DNA of 64,000 bases from Legionella norrlandica (GTDB taxonomy: Bacteria; Pseudomonadota; Gammaproteobacteria; Legionellales; Legionellaceae), in NCBI RefSeq assembly GCF_000770585.1, contig NZ_JNCF01000002.1, positions 1 to 64,000 of the forward strand, written 5' to 3'. The notes under the pieces are model-generated. The model was not told where the DNA came from. It searched no databases and worked only from the letters and a program-made list of their open reading frames with translations. The position numbers and the translations under genes are program-made. Below are positions 1-8,274 of this stretch, one piece after another (the first letter of the stretch is position 1; each line of letters opens with the position of its first letter).

Positions 1-398
1 TTTTTTTCTTTTTCTTGCTTCAATAAATCGCTGACCAATTTCCGATTATAGAGAGCATCCTGATCATTGGGATTCCATGCTAAAGCTTTATCGTAAGCTT
101 GAATCGCTTCTTCGTATTTCCCCATATGAGCTAAAGCATTCCCTTGGTTATAATAACCTTGTTCGGTTTTTAATTCTTTGAATAATTCCGCTGCACGTTC
201 ATAATCGCCAGCCCTATAAGCAGCACTCGCAGCCCAGTCATTTCGCTCAAAAGTATCCTTAGCTTTTATAAATTGGCCTTTTTCCATCAGATACTGGCCT
301 TGTTGATCGGGAGTAGACCATAAATCGGGCCAGCTAAATGCTTCTGCTTGAAGCGAAATAAAAGTAGCTGCTACTAAAATAAAAAACGCTTTCATCAT
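1..398 (-). CDS. TPR-repeat protein, last visible gene of the MoxR/VWA operon (partial)
   Basis: Open reading frame running off the left edge, 132 residues visible. It begins with two adjacent in-frame ATGs (398 and 395); the first overlaps the stop of the upstream VWA gene (ATGATGA), which suggests translational coupling. Residues 1-20 form a signal peptide (KAFFILVAATFISLQAEA). The rest is alpha-helical with TPR-like repeats, clearest in the stretch YYNQGNALAHMGKYEEAIQA followed by a Pro-Asn-Asp turn. In related operons the gene after the VWA pair (BatB/BatC/BatE type) encodes a periplasmic or membrane-anchored TPR protein, so a scaffold role in this envelope complex is inferred. The C-terminal part is outside the window and turns Lys/Glu-rich at the edge. 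Confidence 0.75.
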   Translation of the reverse strand, partial: MMKAFFILVAATFISLQAEAFSWPDLWSTPDQQGQYLMEKGQFIKAKDTFERNDWAASAAYRAGDYERAAELFKELKTEQGYYNQGNALAHMGKYEEAIQAYDKALAWNPNDQDALYNRKLVSDLLKQEKEK

Positions 399-1326
399 AC
401 AGTCACCCTTTGCAACCAACCTCGTCGAAATACGGGTAATAGTAAAAGTAGTGCAGGAATTAAAAACCAGCGACCTTCATCACGCCAAAGCGGATATCAT
501 CATTTTTATTGAGAGCAAACTGTTTGTTATCCTTGGAAGCATTCAACCATTTTTCCAAATCACTGGAGTCAGGTGAATACACTAATAGTTGTCCATCTCC
601 TGAATCCGCAAAATGTTGAAATAGGGGGTTCAAATTTTTATCTGCTCTAATGGGCATAATGGAAGAAAAAATTCCTGATTCCGCTAGTTTTTTGGCTTTC
701 TCAATAGATTCGGAAGACGGTATTTCGGCAGTTAGAACTAAAATTTGTCCATGGTTATAACCTGCTTGTTTAATTAACTGACTTGCTTCCTCCAGAGCGT
801 TGCTTAAATTGTAGCCTCCAACTGGCATAATATCAGGTGTCAAAGCGGATAATAAGGAAGATATCGTCTGTCCATCATCTGTCAAAGGTGACACAACAAA
901 AGGTTCACTGGTAAAGACAACTAAACCAAATTGGCCTATATCTTTTCGAGTAAATAAATCATGCAGTTTAAATTTAGCTCGACTAAGTCGGTTTGGGGAT
1001 AAATCGCCAAGCATCATTTTATCTGACATATCTAATAATAAAACTCTTGGTTGAATTGGTTTGTAGGTTGCTTGAGGTAACTTATACCAAGTTGGACCAG
1101 AAATGCTTAAAATCATAAATAAAATACTAAGAAATAAAAAAGACAAGGAAAACATCCGCTTACCCTGACTTTTACGTTGGAGCAAGTGATCGAGGAGATG
1201 GCGGTCGCATACTTCTTCCCAGGCATGTAATTTTGGTGCTTGATACCAATAAGTCACGGCTAAGGCAATTAAAGGTACTATCATCAATAGCCACCAAGGC
1301 CTTAAGAAATGAAATTCGCTAATCAT
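395..1326 (-). CDS. VWA-domain membrane protein (BatB-like), frameshifted near 492
   Basis: Inner-membrane protein with a von Willebrand A domain. An N-terminal membrane segment (about residues 10-28) is followed by a second (about 58-78) and a VWA fold. The MIDAS motif reads DMSDK rather than the usual DxSxS, so metal binding may be weak. The frame as given stops at 460 after VMKVAGF, but adding one base to the two-G run at 492-493 restores DIPLWRDEGRWFLIPALL and a C-terminal membrane helix ending at a TGA at 395-397. That gives about 310 residues, normal for the family. The start overlaps the upstream VWA gene by 4 bases. I treat the shift as a likely sequence error. The function in the MoxR operon (envelope or stress-related assembly) is inferred from family context. 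Confidence 0.8.
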
Positions 1327-2351
1327 GACCTAAGCTCCTCTTTATGTTGAAAAAAGGATCTTAAGTACACCAATAAATCTGCTCTGGCAACCAACCAATA
1401 AAAACATAAAAATAAAGCAATAGCTACAAACCAGGGGTAGTAATCTTTTTGCGGTCGAACCGATGCTGGCTGTTGTTCCACGGTTTCTAATCGATTAATA
1501 GTTTGATAGATAGCCTGTAAAGACTCAGGATCCGTTGCCCTAAAGTACCGACCGTCTGTCATTTTAGCCATTTCTTGTAATGTTGGTTCATCCAGCTCTG
1601 CAGAGAGGCCTGGTGCAAAAAAATCACTGGTTAGTGCTCTTGGATCAGTTTCAGAACCTAAGCCTATAGTATAAATTTTAATCCCATCTTGCTTAGCTAA
1701 TTCTGCTGCTTTTAAAGGAGCTAAAACACCAGAGTTGTTAGCTCCGTCAGTCAGCAAAATAATAACCCGTCCCTGTGAAGGCACATCCTGCAATCGTTTA
1801 ACAGCCAACCCTACCGCGTCACCAATAGAGGTAGTTTTACCGGCTAACCCGGCAGTAGCATCTTCAATTCTCATTAACACGCTATGTCGATCATACGTTA
1901 ATGGAGTTTGCAGATATGCCCGGCTTCCAAATAAAATTAACCCAATTCTGTCTCCAATTCTGTCTTCTACAAATTGTTCTGCAGCTCTTTTCACCACCAT
2001 CAAACGACTTACTGGTCTGCCGTGGAGTAACATATCAGTAATTTCCATGCTGCCTGACAAATCCACTACCATCATAATGTTGTATCCTTCGCGCTCTACT
2101 GGCTTTGGTTCACCAATCCAACGCGGCCCCGAGAGCGCAATCACTATCAATAGCCAAACTAATACGGGTATGAGTAATAAGGATTTAGCTATAATAAATC
2201 GTTTTTCATGCTCGACGATACCTTGCATTGCTTCAAAAAAAGGAACTTTTAAAGCAGAGGGTAGTTTTAGTTTTACTCGTGGTAGTAAATACCAAAGAAA
2301 TAATGGAAGAGGAATAAGTAATAATACCCAAGGAGTTGCTAATTCGAACAT
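1323..2351 (-). CDS. VWA-domain membrane protein (BatA-like)
   Basis: About 342 residues. It has an N-terminal hydrophobic helix (about 6-24), a second one (about 57-78), a VWA domain with a canonical MIDAS motif DLSGSM at about residues 96-101, and a C-terminal membrane helix (about 305-325). The layout matches the BatA proteins of MoxR-linked operons, in which paired VWA proteins form a membrane complex thought to act under MoxR ATPase control. I chose the ATG at 2351 because AGGAG lies about 6 bases upstream; an in-frame ATG at 2375 has no such site. It overlaps the DUF4381 gene upstream by 13 bases and the next VWA gene by 4, so the operon is tightly coupled. Confidence 0.88.
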   Translation of the reverse strand: MFELATPWVLLLIPLPLFLWYLLPRVKLKLPSALKVPFFEAMQGIVEHEKRFIIAKSLLLIPVLVWLLIVIALSGPRWIGEPKPVEREGYNIMMVVDLSGSMEITDMLLHGRPVSRLMVVKRAAEQFVEDRIGDRIGLILFGSRAYLQTPLTYDRHSVLMRIEDATAGLAGKTTSIGDAVGLAVKRLQDVPSQGRVIILLTDGANNSGVLAPLKAAELAKQDGIKIYTIGLGSETDPRALTSDFFAPGLSAELDEPTLQEMAKMTDGRYFRATDPESLQAIYQTINRLETVEQQPASVRPQKDYYPWFVAIALFLCFYWLVARADLLVYLRSFFQHKEELRS

Positions 2352-2824
2352 GGCACTCTCCTTTGCTTGATCCATTGTTCTGCACGTGTAATTAAAGGAT
2401 TCAAATCCAGGGTCTCTGATGCTTTAAAAGGAGAATCCAATAGCATGGATTTAACTGGTTTAAAATCTATTCCTCTACTGGTGTTATTTAAAAACTCAAA
2501 CCATGCTTCCCCATGTATGCTGGCAACCTCCGATCTTGGGTAATAAACTAAGGCTACTCGCTTTAATAACTCAGAAATACGAGCACTAGCTAACTGAGTA
2601 TTTTTGTCTTTTTCATATTGTTCTTTGTAAATTTTTAATAAATTAAGAGCCTGTTTTTTTGGCAAAGCATGAACATGTTTTCTGTAAATAAAATAAGTAA
2701 TTCCTATTATTATCATTAATAACAGAATCATTAATCCATACCATCCTGGTGCCAGTGGCCACCAGCCGATAGGTTCAGGAAGGTGGATGTCCCGTAATTG
2801 AGCTAATGGTTCTGCTTTAGCCAC
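2339..2824 (-). CDS. DUF4381 single-pass membrane protein of the MoxR/VWA operon
   Basis: 161 residues. The N-terminus is Pro/Trp-rich (LPEPIGWWPLAPGW), followed by one strong membrane helix (about residues 28-47) and a soluble, mostly helical C-terminal domain. This is the DUF4381 layout, a family almost always encoded between the DUF58 and VWA genes of MoxR operons. No catalytic motif is visible and its biochemical role is not known. It overlaps the DUF58 gene by 8 bases and the downstream VWA gene by 13. Confidence 0.82.
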   Translation of the reverse strand: MAKAEPLAQLRDIHLPEPIGWWPLAPGWYGLMILLLMIIIGITYFIYRKHVHALPKKQALNLLKIYKEQYEKDKNTQLASARISELLKRVALVYYPRSEVASIHGEAWFEFLNNTSRGIDFKPVKSMLLDSPFKASETLDLNPLITRAEQWIKQRRVPCSN

Positions 2825-3727
2825 GAGTCCTCCGGGGAAATGTAAAACGTACCAGCTGAGTTAAATTTGTATCAGCAGTAACTTGTACATACTGAATTTG
2901 CAAACGCTTAAATTGCTCGCTTAAGAGTTCTATTCTTTGTCGGCAATATTGCTGATAGGCTGTATTAACTGTTTCCAGGCTTGTGTCTAGTATTATTTCC
3001 TGTTTTCCATTGGTGATCGCGTATTGCTGCGGTTTTGGGGGGGCAAGCTCAACTCGGTCACAGATATGATAGGCTAATATGTCATTATGACCTCGCAAGC
3101 GATTCAAATGTTGTTCGCATTCAGCATCCAAAGAATAAAAATCACTGATCAATACCAGTATGCTTCCTGGTCGAATGACGCGACGCAATTTCACTAAGGC
3201 ATCACTGAGCATTCGTGGTTTCTCTTCTCGTTGCGCTTCTGTCTGTGCTGTGTATTGACTTAGGGAAGCCAACAGGGGGAGGACTCCTGAATCTCTTCCT
3301 CGGGGAATAAATTCGCTGTGTTCCGTAGCAGAAAAAAAGAACCGCCGACACGGTCACCTTGCTTTATTACAGTCCATGCTAATAAGGAGGCTAATCTTGC
3401 TGCAACTACTGACTTGAATGCTATTTTGGTTCCAAAAATCATGGAGGGATTAAAGTCCACCAGCATAATAACCGGTCTTTCTCGTTCTTCTTGATAAATT
3501 TTAACATGCGGCCTACCAGTGCGGGCTGTAACACGCCATTCCATATGACGAATTTCATCCCCAGCCTGATAGTTTCTTACTTCTGCAAAATCCATCCCCC
3601 GTCCACGAAATTTTGAAATATGGTTTCCAGATCGTAATGCTCTACCTTGCGGTTTATAATGGACCGAATGAACATAGCGTCTTAAATCAATTAATTCACT
3701 TAATTCCGCGATAACACCATTAGTCAT
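2817..3727 (-). CDS. DUF58 protein, frameshifted in an A7 run near 3332-3338
   Basis: DUF58 proteins accompany MoxR ATPases and have a degenerate VWA-like fold. The 5' part (from 3727) contains the hallmark block YQAGDEIRHMEWRVTARTGR followed by KIYQEERERPV and the core strand VIMLVDFNPSM. The frame then breaks: after GDRVGGSFF it reads into LLRNTANLF and stops at 3260. Adding one base to the A7 run at 3332-3338 (T7 on the coding strand) joins it to the 3' part, which carries the second half (GSILVLISDFYSLD). The restored protein is about 303 residues, the usual family size. MoxR is 9 bases upstream. The break is probably a homopolymer undercall. Confidence 0.85.
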
Positions 3728-3736
3728 AAAAAACCT

Positions 3737-4732
3737 CTAAGGGACAGCGACCAAGCGTAGTAAAGAATCTATAAAATCATCACTGCTAATCCCTTCTGCT
3801 TCCGCTTCAAAACTCAGTAAAATTCTATGGCGAAGGACATCATGGGCAATAACATGTATATCATCTGGGGTCACATAATCACGGCCAGCAAGCCAAGCAT
3901 GTGCTTTAGAACATCGATCCAAAGCAATAGTCGCACGTGGACTTGCACCAAACCGTATCCATCGTCCTAATTCTTCACTATAAACGCCGGGATTACGGGT
4001 AGCAACTACTAATTGAACCAGATAATTTTCCAGCGCTTCGCTGGTGTGCACTTTAAGGACTTGTTTGCGAGCTTCAAATAAAGTCTTTTGTGAGAGTTGA
4101 GTAACTTTGACTTGGTTTCCTATCGATGTGCCTAATGCTTCTTTGCGGGCTAAAGTTAAAATATCATGCTCAATTTTTGCTTCAGGGTAGCTTATCTTTA
4201 CATACATTAAAAATCTATCCAACTGCGCTTCTGGCAAGGGGTAGGTTCCTTCTTGTTCAATGGGGTTTTGGGTTGCCATCACCAGGAATAGCTCAGGCAA
4301 CGGGTATGTTTTGCCACCAATAGTGACTTGTCTTTCTGCCATTGCTTCAAGAAGCGCGGATTGCACCTTGGCAGGAGCTCGGTTTATCTCGTCTGCCAAG
4401 ATCAGATGGTGGAATATAGGGCCAGGTTGAAATACAAAGGAGCTGGTTTGGGGGTGGTAGACATCTGTTCCAGTTAAGTCGCCAGGCAATAAGTCCGGGG
4501 TAAATTGGATACGATGAAAATCACCCTCTACAACATCTGATAACTCTTTAACCGCTCTGGTTTTCGCCAAACCAGGAGCTCCTTCAACTAATAAGTGACC
4601 GTCTGCGAGTAAAGCGATTAACAAACGGGAGATCAAATCTTTTTGGCCTAAAATACGCGAATTAAGATGGTGACTTAATTGCAGTACTTGCTGCTGCACA
4701 TTATCTAAGACTTTATCGTCCAATTGCTCCAT
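3737..4732 (-). CDS. MoxR-family AAA+ ATPase
   Basis: 331 residues, the first gene of the minus-strand operon. Walker A is GAPGLAKTR (about residues 56-64) and Walker B is LILADEINRAPAKVQSALLE, followed by the MoxR signature MATQNPIEQEGTYPLPEAQLDRF. The C-terminal lid domain carries the arginine-rich GASPRA sensor segment. MoxR ATPases act as chaperones that mature or remodel client complexes together with VWA proteins, and the downstream DUF58-DUF4381-VWA-VWA-TPR genes are the expected partners. The client here is unknown. The gene is intact and complete. Confidence 0.93.
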   Translation of the reverse strand: MEQLDDKVLDNVQQQVLQLSHHLNSRILGQKDLISRLLIALLADGHLLVEGAPGLAKTRAVKELSDVVEGDFHRIQFTPDLLPGDLTGTDVYHPQTSSFVFQPGPIFHHLILADEINRAPAKVQSALLEAMAERQVTIGGKTYPLPELFLVMATQNPIEQEGTYPLPEAQLDRFLMYVKISYPEAKIEHDILTLARKEALGTSIGNQVKVTQLSQKTLFEARKQVLKVHTSEALENYLVQLVVATRNPGVYSEELGRWIRFGASPRATIALDRCSKAHAWLAGRDYVTPDDIHVIAHDVLRHRILLSFEAEAEGISSDDFIDSLLRLVAVP

Positions 4733-4926
4733 TACGATTACCTTTTTAAAAAAATATTATCCTAGCGTGAATCAATAAGGATGCCAAGTAGGACGAGGGT
4801 AATTTGAGTTAAGATTATTCATTTTGTTGAATTATTTATTTTAATATGAGGCTACCACGAAAATCTTAGAATCTTGGTGATTTAGATATTAGATAATAGG
4901 ATGCCATTCTTGCTACTTGCTAATTT

Positions 4927-4954
4927 CAACCACCAAAAAAAGATTTGGTGGTTG
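4927..4954 (-). terminator. Perfect 11-bp hairpin after the 4975-5727 gene
   Basis: Arms 4927-4937 and 4944-4954 are perfectly complementary (caaccaccaaa / tttggtggttg) with a 6-base loop. It lies about 20 bases past the stop of the minus-strand gene. There is no clean T-run after the stem, so rho-independent termination is plausible but not certain. Confidence 0.45.
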
Positions 4955-4974
4955 ATGTGATGGTGAGAACTTTT

Positions 4975-5727
4975 TCAGTTATAGTTTTTTACAATGGATG
5001 GGTCAGTAAACATATACATCCCAAGGTAGGTTTTTGTATTAAACCATTTATTAAGGAACTCATTACTACTTTCTTGAGGAAATTCATCTTTATTCTTAAA
5101 ATAGAAATAAAAAAGTGTTTTTACAATGTCCTCTTGCATGGGAGCCAGGTAGCTTTTTGAGTCATTTAGTTCCAATAAATATTCCCCAATGTCCTGATTT
5201 TCTTTTTTCCCTACTTTGTTAGTCACTATGGCGATCCCGCTAGATAATAGAAACTCGAGTTGCGTCATTTCCTTTTCACTTAATATTATTTTTTTCGAGA
5301 TAATGCTCTCAACAATGTAATTAAAAAATTCATTTGTAGGTACAGCGAAGGTTACCGCCAAATCCATTGTATTCTTAACAGGTTTAGGTATCGCTTTACA
5401 TACGGCTGGAAAATATTTAACATCTACTAGTTCTTCAAATAGCTCAATATTTTTTTGGTTAAAGTTCCATTGACCTATTGGAAATGGCCAAGCAGTTAAC
5501 ATAAAGTCAAATAATATTTTGCTATTGTTTTTAACAAATAAATAAAGATCCTCGGGCGTAGTCAATAGTGGAATACAAACTGGTATAGTATGACTTTCGA
5601 GGAGTTCGTTATCTAGAATTTTATTGAGTTCATTTTCATCTAAATCAAGCAAATCCTCACAAATATCTTTTAATTTCATTAAAAATTTTTCTTTGGGTTT
5701 TAAAGAAATTATTGCACATTCACTCAT
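4975..5727 (-). CDS. Hypothetical protein, Legionella-type, function unknown
   Basis: 250 residues, soluble, with no signal peptide or membrane segment. I do not recognise the family. It is rich in Leu, Ile, Phe, Asn and Lys, with predicted helices throughout and two conspicuous aromatic patches (AWPFPIGQW near residue 80, and a Phe/Tyr-rich run near 208-213). The start at 5727 is supported by GAGG about 9 bases upstream. It follows the 5748-6287 gene by about 20 bases, so the two are probably cotranscribed. It could be a Dot/Icm substrate, as many orphan Legionella proteins are, but the C-terminus lacks an obvious acidic E-block. No function is assigned. Confidence 0.6.
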   Translation of the reverse strand: MSECAIISLKPKEKFLMKLKDICEDLLDLDENELNKILDNELLESHTIPVCIPLLTTPEDLYLFVKNNSKILFDFMLTAWPFPIGQWNFNQKNIELFEELVDVKYFPAVCKAIPKPVKNTMDLAVTFAVPTNEFFNYIVESIISKKIILSEKEMTQLEFLLSSGIAIVTNKVGKKENQDIGEYLLELNDSKSYLAPMQEDIVKTLFYFYFKNKDEFPQESSNEFLNKWFNTKTYLGMYMFTDPSIVKNYN

Positions 5728-5747
5728 AAAAATATCCTCTTTTTAAT

Positions 5748-6287
5748 CTATATATTAAATCCGTGCACATTTTCATCCACAGCATTCATATTATGAGCTA
5801 ACGCGTGTTCCGCAAGAGTAGCCTTTAGTGAAAAACCAGATGCTAAGCTATTATGTAAGGCCGCTCCTTCCCTTTCACCAGAATTATGAAATGCTTGAGC
5901 AATCTCTCTCTGATTCCTCGATTGTTGCCAGAAATCTCGTATTTGTTGATGAGGATCGCGAGGTTCCTCCATTTGTTTAGAATGTTCTATATCATTTTTT
6001 ATGGCAATAAAAGCTTCTTTGCTTAGTGGCACTTTTTGCCGTTCTAAGTATTTATTCACAGGAATAATAGTCATTCTGTCAAAAAAAGTTGCATCACTAC
6101 ACATTTCGTGTAATTGTTTTCTATATGGGCAAGCAAATTCCACTTCCGGGCTAGGAGATATTGCATGCGTCATGATGCTAAATGGAAGAGTAACAAGCAG
6201 CTCCGGATTTTCGAATCGCTCTTTAATTACCCCTGTTCCTACTATTCCTGCATTCACGATAACAACTTTTAAGAATTTAGTAAGCAT
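5748..6287 (-). CDS. Hypothetical protein, function unknown
   Basis: 179 residues from the ATG at 6287. A TTG start at 6299 is possible, but the GGGGGT just before 6287 serves well as its ribosome site. The first 20 residues (MLTKFLKVVIVNAGIVGTGV) are hydrophobic and could be a signal peptide or a membrane anchor. The remainder is charged and helical, with a Gln/Arg/His-rich middle (DPHQQIRDFWQQSRNQRE). No family is recognised. It is the first gene of a two-gene unit with the unknown protein downstream. Confidence 0.55.
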   Translation of the reverse strand: MLTKFLKVVIVNAGIVGTGVIKERFENPELLVTLPFSIMTHAISPSPEVEFACPYRKQLHEMCSDATFFDRMTIIPVNKYLERQKVPLSKEAFIAIKNDIEHSKQMEEPRDPHQQIRDFWQQSRNQREIAQAFHNSGEREGAALHNSLASGFSLKATLAEHALAHNMNAVDENVHGFNI

Positions 6288-6544
6288 TTTTACCCCCAAA
6301 CTAATACAGTGAGTACTTTATATGTACTAAAAGAGTTATATTTATTCTTTATAATTTAATAGATAGCATATTGATTATAAAATTTCCAATTCGGGTGGCT
6401 ATATGAATTAACTTTGGTTGATTCAAATTAAAAGAGGGGAGAGGATTGTTCCATGTCATTCTTGCAATGGTTTAGTAGCATATTTGCGAATTGCTTTAAT
6501 TATGGTGTTAAATATCGATAAAATTTTATGTAAAATAGCCCCTT

Positions 6545-6553
6545 ATTATTGTT
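6545..6553 (+). repeat. Left 9-bp target-site duplication of the MITE
   Basis: ATTATTGTT directly before the left end; its partner ATTATTGAT is at 6654-6662, with one mismatch. Confidence 0.65.
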
Positions 6554-6653
6554 CTGAATCTTCTACACATCTCTGGAAACCCAGTCCAGCTCTGCTCTCC
6601 GACGTCCCGCTGACAAGCAGCGGGGTGTGGGCAGAGGTGTGATCGAGAGACAG
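6554..6653. mobile_element. 100-bp Tn5/IS50-type miniature inverted-repeat element (MITE)
   Basis: The left end reads CTGAATCTTCTACACATCT (6554-6572) and the right end, read inward, reads CTGTCTCTCGATCACACCT (6635-6653). As I recall the Tn5 ends, the left matches the mosaic end at 16 of 19 positions and the right matches the IS50 inside end at 16 of 19. The flanks are ATTATTGTT (6545-6553) and ATTATTGAT (6654-6662), an 8 of 9 match and exactly the 9-bp duplication length Tn5 makes. The interior is GC-rich with a 7-bp hairpin (6606-6612 / 6618-6624). It has no transposase gene, so it would need one in trans. Confidence 0.75.
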
Positions 6654-6662
6654 ATTATTGAT
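6654..6662 (+). repeat. Right 9-bp target-site duplication of the MITE
   Basis: ATTATTGAT directly after the right end, matching the left copy at 8 of 9 positions. Confidence 0.65.
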
Positions 6663-6755
6663 AGGGAATTGAACTGAATTTTATGTTTATATGATGAGCC
6701 ATCGATAAAGATTCGAATGGGTATTTGCTGGCCTACTACCTCTTAGTTCTTAGCC

Positions 6756-7199
6756 TCATTCCTGATAATCACTTTGCAACTCTAGGGGCATTAATGCTTG
6801 TACTCTTTCATATAGGGAAATAACTTCTTCACAAAAAACGTGTAACTGTTGCTGGTTTTCCCAAAGATCATAATCCACGCCTTTATTAAAAGCCTGTTGT
6901 CTTGATAAGGTCTTTAAAAGAAAAATATCATTACTGGATAAACCGAGATGACTATTTAACTCAACCAGTTCCATTAAATTTTTATATTCTTTGACTGGCC
7001 TATGATCGTGTATACAATAGGCTTTAAAAGTTAATTGGAATGCTGAATACATTAACGAAGTAATCGGAGATAAGACTTCAATAGCTTCGCCCTGTCTATA
7101 TATTCCATTGGCGATTTGCTTTAACATATAGTCTGCAGTATAAGCATGTTGTGTTGCAATATTAAGAAGTTCTAAAGGAGACAAGTATCTCCTTTCCAT
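6756..7199 (-). CDS. Hypothetical small helical protein
   Basis: 147 residues from the ATG at 7199, which has AAGGGAGAA about 9 bases upstream; an upstream in-frame ATG at 7229 lacks a ribosome site. It is all-helical and soluble. The pattern of Ala/Tyr/Lys-rich helices around AFQLTFKAYCIHDH and the ELLNIATQHAYTADYML segment resembles HEPN-type helical bundles, but the RNase signature (R-x4-6-H) is not present, so this is only a fold guess. It is divergent from the dihydrouridine synthase gene. No function is assigned. Confidence 0.6.
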   Translation of the reverse strand: MERRYLSPLELLNIATQHAYTADYMLKQIANGIYRQGEAIEVLSPITSLMYSAFQLTFKAYCIHDHRPVKEYKNLMELVELNSHLGLSSNDIFLLKTLSRQQAFNKGVDYDLWENQQQLHVFCEEVISLYERVQALMPLELQSDYQE

Positions 7200-7277
7200 A
7201 TGGGAATTTCTCCCTTTTTTGTGACTCATGGCTAATCATGTTAAAATAAAAAGCGATTATATCTTTTAATTCTCGTG

Positions 7278-8249
7278 ATGCACACTTTTATTAATAGTTC
7301 TTTGCAAATCGGATCTCTTAAACTGCCTCACCGGCTCATTCAAGGCCCTTTAGCAGGATATAGTTGTGCTCCTTTCAGGGAGTTATTTAATCTTTATGTT
7401 CCACCAGCTTATTGTGTTTCAGAAATGAGCTCCGCAATTGATATTCTCAATAAGCATTCGATTCAATCCCGCTATATCTATAGATCAGTTAAAGAAAAAC
7501 ATCTTGCGTATCAGATATCCGGAAGCGAGCCGCATGTGCTTGCAGAAGCCGCCACTAAATTACAATCATTGGGTGCTGATATGATTGACATTAATTGTGG
7601 TTGCCCAAAAACTAAAATTCGCAAAAAAGGAGCAGGTAGTGCCTTACTGGAAGATCCTAAAAAACTCCTTGAGATTATCTCCAAGGTACGTTTCGCAATC
7701 ACTATCCCTCTCACCATTAAAATACGTATTCAAAATAATGAAAAAGATTTAATCTTGGCTAAGCAAATAGAAGAGTCTGGTGCTGATGCTCTTATTGTGC
7801 ACGGAAGACGTTGGACAGATGATTATGATATTTCATGTAATTGGGGTCAAATTGCAAATATCAAGAAGTCCGTCAAAATCCCTGTAATTGCAAATGGAGA
7901 TATTAGCAATCCTCTTAGCTTAAAAAGTGCGTTCGAAATTAGTGGATGCGATGGTTTTATGATTTCACGCGCAGGAACAGGCAAGCCTTGGCTTTATCAA
8001 GACCTACTAACACAACACACTACACACATTTCTTTTGACGAAAAATTAAAATTGTTTATGACGCATCTTGATGGCTTATCTCTCCTTGAAAATGAGCATA
8101 AAGCGGTATTACAAAGCAAATCTCTGATTCGCTTTTATTTCAGAGGCCAATTGGACGAATCCGAATTACAACAGTTTTATCAGCTAGCAACTTTAGCAGG
8201 AATTCAAAATTTCTTAGCTACGGTAAAGGTTGGGTCATTTTTGACCTAA
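7278..8249 (+). CDS. tRNA-dihydrouridine synthase family protein
   Basis: FMN-dependent reductase that converts uridine to dihydrouridine in tRNA. About 323 residues in a TIM barrel with a helical tail. Signatures: the FMN-binding start LIQGPLAGYSCAPFRELF; the family signature INCGCPKTKIRKKGAGSALL containing the catalytic Cys; then KIRI, the HGR segment and IANGDI near the phosphate-binding end. It is smaller and more divergent than DusA/B/C, so its tRNA position (C-like is possible) cannot be decided. I take the ATG at 7278 rather than the adjacent GTG at 7275. The pterin/folate gene group begins just after it, on the opposite strand. Confidence 0.85.
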   Translation: MHTFINSSLQIGSLKLPHRLIQGPLAGYSCAPFRELFNLYVPPAYCVSEMSSAIDILNKHSIQSRYIYRSVKEKHLAYQISGSEPHVLAEAATKLQSLGADMIDINCGCPKTKIRKKGAGSALLEDPKKLLEIISKVRFAITIPLTIKIRIQNNEKDLILAKQIEESGADALIVHGRRWTDDYDISCNWGQIANIKKSVKIPVIANGDISNPLSLKSAFEISGCDGFMISRAGTGKPWLYQDLLTQHTTHISFDEKLKLFMTHLDGLSLLENEHKAVLQSKSLIRFYFRGQLDESELQQFYQLATLAGIQNFLATVKVGSFLT

Positions 8250-8274
8250 CATGGAATATTGATGTTAGATGAAG

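Larger units (their letters stand above)
6288..6755. other. Intergenic stretch with the 100-bp miniature element
   Basis: Between two minus-strand genes. Apart from the inverted-repeat element at 6554-6653 and its flanking 9-bp repeats, the DNA is AT-rich. I see no convincing gene, tRNA or terminator in it. The open frame at 6418-6642 on the plus strand runs through the mobile element and is not credited as a gene. Confidence 0.6.

Noticed and set aside
1735-2370. 211-codon open frame on the plus strand
   Set aside because: It is the antisense of a clear VWA gene and has no ribosome site or recognisable protein.
6554-6653. The GC-rich folded block might be a ribozyme or small RNA
   Set aside because: Core motifs of the hammerhead and related ribozymes are absent, and the terminal repeats plus 9-bp flanks explain the structure better as a mobile element.
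6756-7199. HEPN toxin assignment
   Set aside because: The R-x4-6-H RNase motif is missing and there is no partner antitoxin gene; helical fold alone is not enough.
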